This document shows positions 8,821 to 12,766 of a DNA stretch of 12,766 nucleotides, piece by piece. How positions within the stretch are numbered: the stretch's first letter is position 1; each line of letters begins with the position of its first letter. The notes under the pieces were generated by a model. The model was not told where the DNA came from, ran no database searches, and saw only the letters and a list, made by a program, of their open reading frames with translations. A program made the position numbers and the translations under genes. This DNA is from Physocladia obscura (taxonomy: Eukaryota; Chytridiomycota; Chytridiomycetes; Chytridiales; Chytriomycetaceae), in NCBI GenBank assembly GCA_027596945.1, contig JADGJH010000966.1:1-12766 (forward strand). The letters are read 5' to 3'.

Positions 8821-10470
8821 TCAAGTTTGAAGATACTGTGTGGTAAACTTTTTAAAATAATTTTTACAAACATCTTGAGCACTGACTCCTTGCTTCAAAA
8901 GCTTAATTCAAATTTTTGGACCATTTAGCAGCTCTTTCACTCCAGGAAATTGATCACTGAATTCAAAATGATGCATTCTTGATATTCCATTGATAATGCC
9001 ATCAAAATATTTTTCGAGAAAGGTTGAAAATTGATACCATGATATTTCATTTCCAAGAACAGATGAGTTGCAAGCTGATGAGTTATTTATAATTTTATTT
9101 AAGTCCATAATATTCCACACATTATTATGTATGACATTTTTCTTCCAAATTCCAAAATTTCCGTCTCGTAAGAATTTTGTGTGACCAACAATCATAAAAT
9201 TCAGCATTATAGAAGATTGGAAGCCTATAATTATACATATGCACAAATACCAAAGTATCCACTTGTTTTTGTTTTGGCCAGCACAATTATCTGCAAAAAA
9301 AGCGACTGTGTTTGATGACATTACTAAATCTTTAATAACAGATTTTTCTGCTGGAATAGATCCATCTTCAAAAAGGTAATTAACTTGCTAATTATTTCTA
9401 TTGCAAATTTTAATGGCAAGAATTTTTATGTCATGAAATATTGCTGATTTTGCTGACTTTTTCAGAAAAATCAAAACAATAAATTGACTCATTTGTAGCA
9501 GTGGAAATTTGTGATATTTCATTGTGGTAAAATTATTGCTCAATATGTGCTGATCTGAGGTTATTCTCTAATGCAAGTTGATATTCTGGTGAATTTGATG
9601 ACTTCAATTGTGTGCATAGGTCACAAAAACCAGATCCAGGCTTTGCTATTTTAATATTTGAACATTTTTCATTCCAGATTTGATTAAAGTGGACATCTGT
9701 AATCTTGATATCCAGATATATTTTTGTCCAGATGGTAGTTGTATTTCACATTTTTCTCCAACTGATTTTGACCAACTATTTGGATTTTCAAGGCCATCAT
9801 GTGATTTGCTGTATTGATCAATGAATGTTTCAACAATAGCTGACACTGTTGATACTTGGCCAATTCCACCATGGTTTCCATGGTGCCAATCAACTGGCCT
9901 CAATGAAGATCCTGATTTTTTAAATCAAACCAAATAGCTGTGGAAGGTGCTGTCTGAAATGGCCATTAAATGGCAAAAAGCTTTCTGACAAAGAATTTGA
10001 CCCCATAAACAATAGTTAACATATTGATCTGATCTGATGTGATTAAGATGGTCACTTGTTTGATTTCAATTGGAAGAAAAACATCTATGTGCTGGTTGGA
10101 AATTACTGAGCTCTACAAGAGCTTGCAGCATGCACATGACTAAGTTGGTTTGTGTTTCATTTGGTAGTTGATGATGGCAATTGTGAATAAGTCTGCTTTC
10201 TTTGGCAGTAAAAAAAATTCATTGAATCAGTGCACTTTTGCTTACAGCCATTGCTACACTGATCAACTATGCATGACAAATCAGTAGTAATAAAGTAATA
10301 TTATAGTGAATAACATCCTTGGCAAAGATTCATCTCCACTACTGTTGCCTGCCCTGTAATCACTGTCACTTTCTTCACCAAAGTCCTCATAATCAAGATC
10401 TTCAGTGTCCAACTCAGTCTTTTCAGAATCAGCTAGATCTGCATCAACGTGGGTGTTAGATTTAAGAATA
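8821..10470 (-). pseudogene. Decayed transposon-type gene with DUF7869-like domain
   Basis: Reading the minus strand downward, the expected pieces of this family appear in order but in different frames. They are an acidic head (about 10468-10290, LDTEDLDYEDFGEESDSD); a Cys cluster QCSNGCKQKC (10261-10232); YCLWGQILCQKAFCHL then RPVDWHHGNHGG (about 10030-9840); FCDLCTQLKSS and FDFSEKV (about 9630-9440) in a shifted frame; and the best-preserved core (9388-8908) with QVNYLFEDG, FADNCAGQNKNKW, VGHTKF, YQFSTFLEKYF and HHFEFSD. In-frame stops lie near 10072, 9922, 9646 and 9542, and the frame changes at least twice, so introns alone are unlikely to explain it. The ADNCxGQNKN signature is typical of a domain, found in many copies in fungi and animals, that I recall as Pfam DUF7869 and that associates with mobile elements. 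Its enzymatic role is not established as far as I know. No terminal repeats were found. Confidence 0.82.
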
Positions 10471-10785
10471 AAATGTGTTATACAAGCTGAATAAATGTTA
10501 AATAATATTTAATAGAATTGGAAATAGAAATATCATTTATTAGATAACTGTGAACAAAAGTAATGTTTATTTCATTCATGGCAAAATTCAAGAATAGAGA
10601 TTAAATGTTCTAACTTTGTCTTTTACATTTGAACAATTTTCTTTTGCTAAGAAATTGGTTTTAATCAATATTGAGGTATTAGAAATGAGACACAAAAGTT
10701 TTAATTTGAGGCACGGAATTGGGCATATTAAATGGTTGTTCTATTTTTGGAAATAAATAATAAGATTCTAAAACTAAATTATACT
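10471..10785. other. AT-rich spacer, no gene seen
   Basis: Neither strand shows a supported reading frame or a clear repeat here. It may include the 5' flank of the decayed DUF7869-type gene. Confidence 0.4.
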
Positions 10786-11081
10786 TTACTGTGCCAATTC
10801 CACGAGTTCAAGTGAATCTGTCTTCTCAGGATTCAACTGTGGGCAGATAGTATTGACCATATTTCTGCAATCATGTCTGTATTGCTGGCAGCATTTGGGT
10901 TACCGAGCATTGAAGAATTATTCAGCAAACAATCAATTTGAATTTTTGGCAATTTTGGGCAATCTGTTGCAAAAATTTTTCTGCAATAAAAAAAATTATT
11001 CCGCTTTGCTGCTTAACTCAACAGCATCAATAAAATTACAAAAAATAACCGTTGGAATATCTAATTTTTTGGAGAAACTTT
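10786..11081 (-). other. Exon-like fragments of unknown gene
   Basis: Three minus-strand stretches look coding. The first (11081-10996) follows a T-rich acceptor ending ttttcag and reads SFSKKLDIPTVIFCNFIDAV. The second (10980-10833) follows another T-rich acceptor ending attgcag and reads DCPKLPKIQIDCLLNNSSM then TDMIAEIWSILSAHS, to a stop. The third (10899-10786) is in another frame and reads DCRNMVNTICPQLNPEKTDS then ELVELAQ, to a stop. I could not join the frames with plausible introns, and I recognise no family. They could be a decayed gene, the 3' exons of a gene I have misread, or chance. Plus-strand frames over the same bases look like shadows. Confidence 0.28.
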
Positions 11082-11176
11082 CTGAAAATCAAATAAAATA
11101 AAAATTGTTGATCTGTAACAAATGGAAGACATCAAGTTTTTTTGTTTTTTTTTCGTCACTGCTACTCCAAATTCTA

Positions 11177-11340
11177 TCAAAACTGGCGATGGCATGTCAA
11201 ACACTTGGTCTCTTGCATGGCGTAGCAACACACGATACCAATCGGAAAACAGTAAATTCCCAAACAGAGTTCAAAAGACGTAAATTCCTTGTTGAAAACA
11301 TGTTCTCCGTCGCCAGGACATCCATCGCCTTGTTGCGGAG
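11177..11340 (-). CDS. BRI3-like membrane protein, C-terminal exon
   Basis: Reading down from an acceptor AG at 11342-11341, this exon gives 53 residues and a TGA at 11179-11177. It starts with a CP pair (GDGCPGDGEHV), continues EFTSFELCLGIYCFPIGIVCCYAM (split here as EFTSFELCLG and IYCFPIGIVCCYAM), and ends ETKCLTCHRQF. The pattern CP-x(n)-FT-x-LG-x-FP-G-CC-x(n)-C-x2-C-x3-F and the closeness to the C terminus match the BRI3 (brain protein I3, PF10164-type) family of small, lysosome/endomembrane-associated proteins. Their cellular role is only loosely known. A near-consensus branch point (ctactaaat) sits about 35 bp before the acceptor, which supports a real upstream intron. I could not find the N-terminal exon: candidate donors at 11469 and 11445 are in phase, but a TGA at about 11493 closes that frame and no ATG follows it. 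The gene may be partial or broken. Confidence 0.7.
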
Positions 11341-11887
11341 CTGCGAATGACACTTCAGGATCAATTTACTTATTTAGTAGGCTATTTAAAAGAAAAATTT
11401 AAATCCAAATCATTTTTTGAACTCTTCTCTTTGAAATTTATTTACATGAATTGCCGAATATGAATTTACCGAGATCAGAAATTTTGGGATTTCATTTTAT
11501 TTTATTTTTCTATTCATTAGTATATAAAAAGAGGGAGTGAATAGTTTTGTCAAGATTCTGGGAATTCGGATTTCGGCAAATTTATATTACCGTGACTCGT
11601 GTATTTATTGAGCGATTATAGCCTTTCATACGATTCTAGTTGCCAAAAATTCGCGTTTCCTTAAAGCCAACTAATCTTTTGTGCAGTCCGCAAAAAGTGA
11701 AGTCGTTTTGGAGGTGGTGAAATTTTCGTTGTGAACCAATTTGCAGATAGTATTTTCGCTGTCGAAAATGGCCAAGAATATGAAATTGTTATTGGCAGAT
11801 ACAAGTTGTCAAAGTTTTGACTGAGATTACTACAACAGAAAAAAATTTCTGTCAACAACCCTGAGTGCACACACAAAAAAATTTTCG
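11341..11887. other. Region probably holding 5' ends of two divergent genes
   Basis: The BRI3-like exon (minus) and the sugar transporter (plus) diverge across this stretch, so missing first exons of both should lie here. Several short frames look protein-like: plus 11745-11820 (FAVENGQEYEIVIGRYKLSK), plus about 11836-11990 (KIFGDEFFLPTQRKNSND, then an Asn/Gly-rich run), and minus about 11805-11670 (DSENTICKLVHNENFTTSK). I could not tie any of them to either gene by frame and splice sites. Confidence 0.3.
11521..11529 (+). promoter_or_regulatory. Candidate TATA box
   Basis: tatataaaa followed by a purine-rich run (agagggagtga) is the best TATA-like sequence in the window. It points toward the sugar transporter. 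Spacing to any confirmed start is unknown, and AT-rich DNA produces such words by chance. Confidence 0.25.
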
Positions 11888-11890
11888 GTG

Positions 11891-12059
11891 ATGAATTTTT
11901 TCTACCAACACAAAGAAAAAACAGTAACGACCAGGACTACAATGACAACAACGGCAACAACGGCAACAACAACAAGGACAAGAATAGCTGGGTTCGCCTA
12001 TCGCCGTCTACATAGTTGCGGCAACCGGCCTTTGGATTTTGCAATTGGCAGTTGCAATT
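11891..12059 (+). other. Possible 5' exons of the sugar transporter (weak)
   Basis: An ATG at 11891 opens MNFFYQHKEKT. A GT at 11924 and an AG at 11986-11987 would define a 64-bp intron and continue in phase into LGSPIAVYIVAATG and a hydrophobic run up to about 12059. The beginning resembles the lead-in to the first membrane helix of a transporter, but the FGYD-type motif expected there is absent. No donor in the right phase joins it to the exon at 12199, so this is only a suggestion. Confidence 0.22.
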
Positions 12060-12198
12060 GTGACTACATACCTAATTTTTTATTTATACTGATATCTACT
12101 TTCTTAAATAAATTAATAAATACTATAATAGATAAACTACTTTTAAAAAGTGGTTGGAATAGTATTGTCTATTTTGCACCAAATTCAAAGTGAAAAAG

Positions 12199-12766
12199 TT
12201 TTATTCTGATCTTCTTCACTGCTTTCATCTCTGACAAGTGGGGAAGAAAGCTGCCCATGATACTAGGGGCCTTCATAGTCCTTGGATTCACGTTCCTCGA
12301 AACCTTCGCCTCAACTTTCATGCTGCACATTATCGGCCGAACATGCGTGGGATTCGGCCAAGGCTTGATGCTGTCAACAGGGCCAGTATACCTCGGCGAA
12401 ATCGCACCAACAGAAATCCGTGGCGCGATTCTCACCATCTGGAAAGTATTCTACACGCTCGGAACTGTTTTTTCATACGCGTCGACTCTTTACACCACCA
12501 CTGCCTCTAACGTGCTCGGAAACTGGCAGTGGCGGTACGTGCTTCTTGGCCAGGCCGTAACACCTTTGCTTTTCTTGCTGTGCATTCCGCATTGTCCGGA
12601 ATCGCCGCGCTGGCTTGTTCTGAAGGGACGCCATGACGATGCTCGCGGAGTGTTGATGATGCTGCGCGACGAGGAGGATGTGGAGGCCGAACTTGCGGAT
12701 ATGGCAGTGGTGATTGAACGCGACCAGTCGGAAAATCCTGGAGTGTTTGGCGCGTTGATGATGATT
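12199..12766 (+). CDS. MFS sugar transporter, partial (runs off right edge)
   Basis: Member of the sugar-porter branch of the major facilitator superfamily, a plasma-membrane proton-coupled or facilitative carrier; the substrate cannot be told. Counting the codon at 12200 as residue 1, the frame stays open for 189 codons to the window end. It shows DKWGRK (12-17), the inter-helix 2/3 signature; GRTCVGFGQGL; GEIAPTEIRG (66-75) at helix 4; and PESPRWL (133-139) at the end of helix 6, with helices 2-6 in the usual order. The 5' end is not resolved: an in-frame TGA at 12191-12193 forces a boundary after it. The nearest acceptor AG (12197-12198) lacks a pyrimidine tract, and the first helix with its usual FGYD-type motif is missing. 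Either upstream exons lie out of my reach or the gene has lost its front. Codons here are GC-richer than the flanks, as in the other real genes. Confidence 0.9.

Noticed and set aside
11105..11350. Plus-strand 81-codon frame over the BRI3-like exon
   Set aside because: The opposite strand gives the Cys/FP-G family pattern with a branch point and acceptor; the plus frame has no recognisable content.

Overview
This looks like nuclear DNA from an intron-rich eukaryote, most likely a fungus and perhaps an early-diverging zoosporic one such as a chytrid. The fungal placement is inference. The intron density is seen directly: 11 introns of 46-145 bp in one gene and two short introns in its neighbour, with GT...AG ends. 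Exons are clearly richer in GC than the introns and spacers. There is no operon structure, tRNA, rRNA or CRISPR array.

The well-supported core is a head-to-head pair. On the minus strand (6452 down to 1608) is a complete 12-exon gene for the delta large subunit of the AP-3 vesicle-coat adaptor, 1,340 residues by my splice model. On the plus strand (6483 to 8272) is a three-exon gene for a Golgi-type, membrane-anchored nucleotide-diphospho-sugar transferase of 545 residues. Their start codons are only 30 bp apart. Both act in the secretory/endomembrane system (AP-3 in Golgi/endosome-to-vacuole sorting, the transferase probably in the Golgi lumen), but a functional link is not shown. Below the AP-3 gene, on the same strand, two exon-like open stretches (1382-1561 and 1130-1297) may be a small membrane protein.

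The right half is an AT-rich accessory region. It holds a decayed transposon-type gene with the DUF7869-like domain (10470 to 8821, minus strand), broken by several stops and frame changes. Next come unassigned exon-like fragments (10786-11081), then the C-terminal exon of a BRI3-like (brain protein I3) small membrane protein (11340-11177, minus strand). The right edge (12199-12766, plus strand) is an MFS sugar transporter that runs out of the window and whose 5' end I could not resolve. The left 600 bp hold another decayed reading frame on the minus strand and a short tandem repeat.

I saw no clear new biological system. The points most worth a second look are the 30-bp divergent start region, the BRI3-like gene, the possible membrane-protein exons beside AP-3 delta, an internal splice choice in the transferase, and the missing front of the sugar transporter. 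All splice boundaries were derived by eye from frame, GT/AG ends and remembered family conservation.
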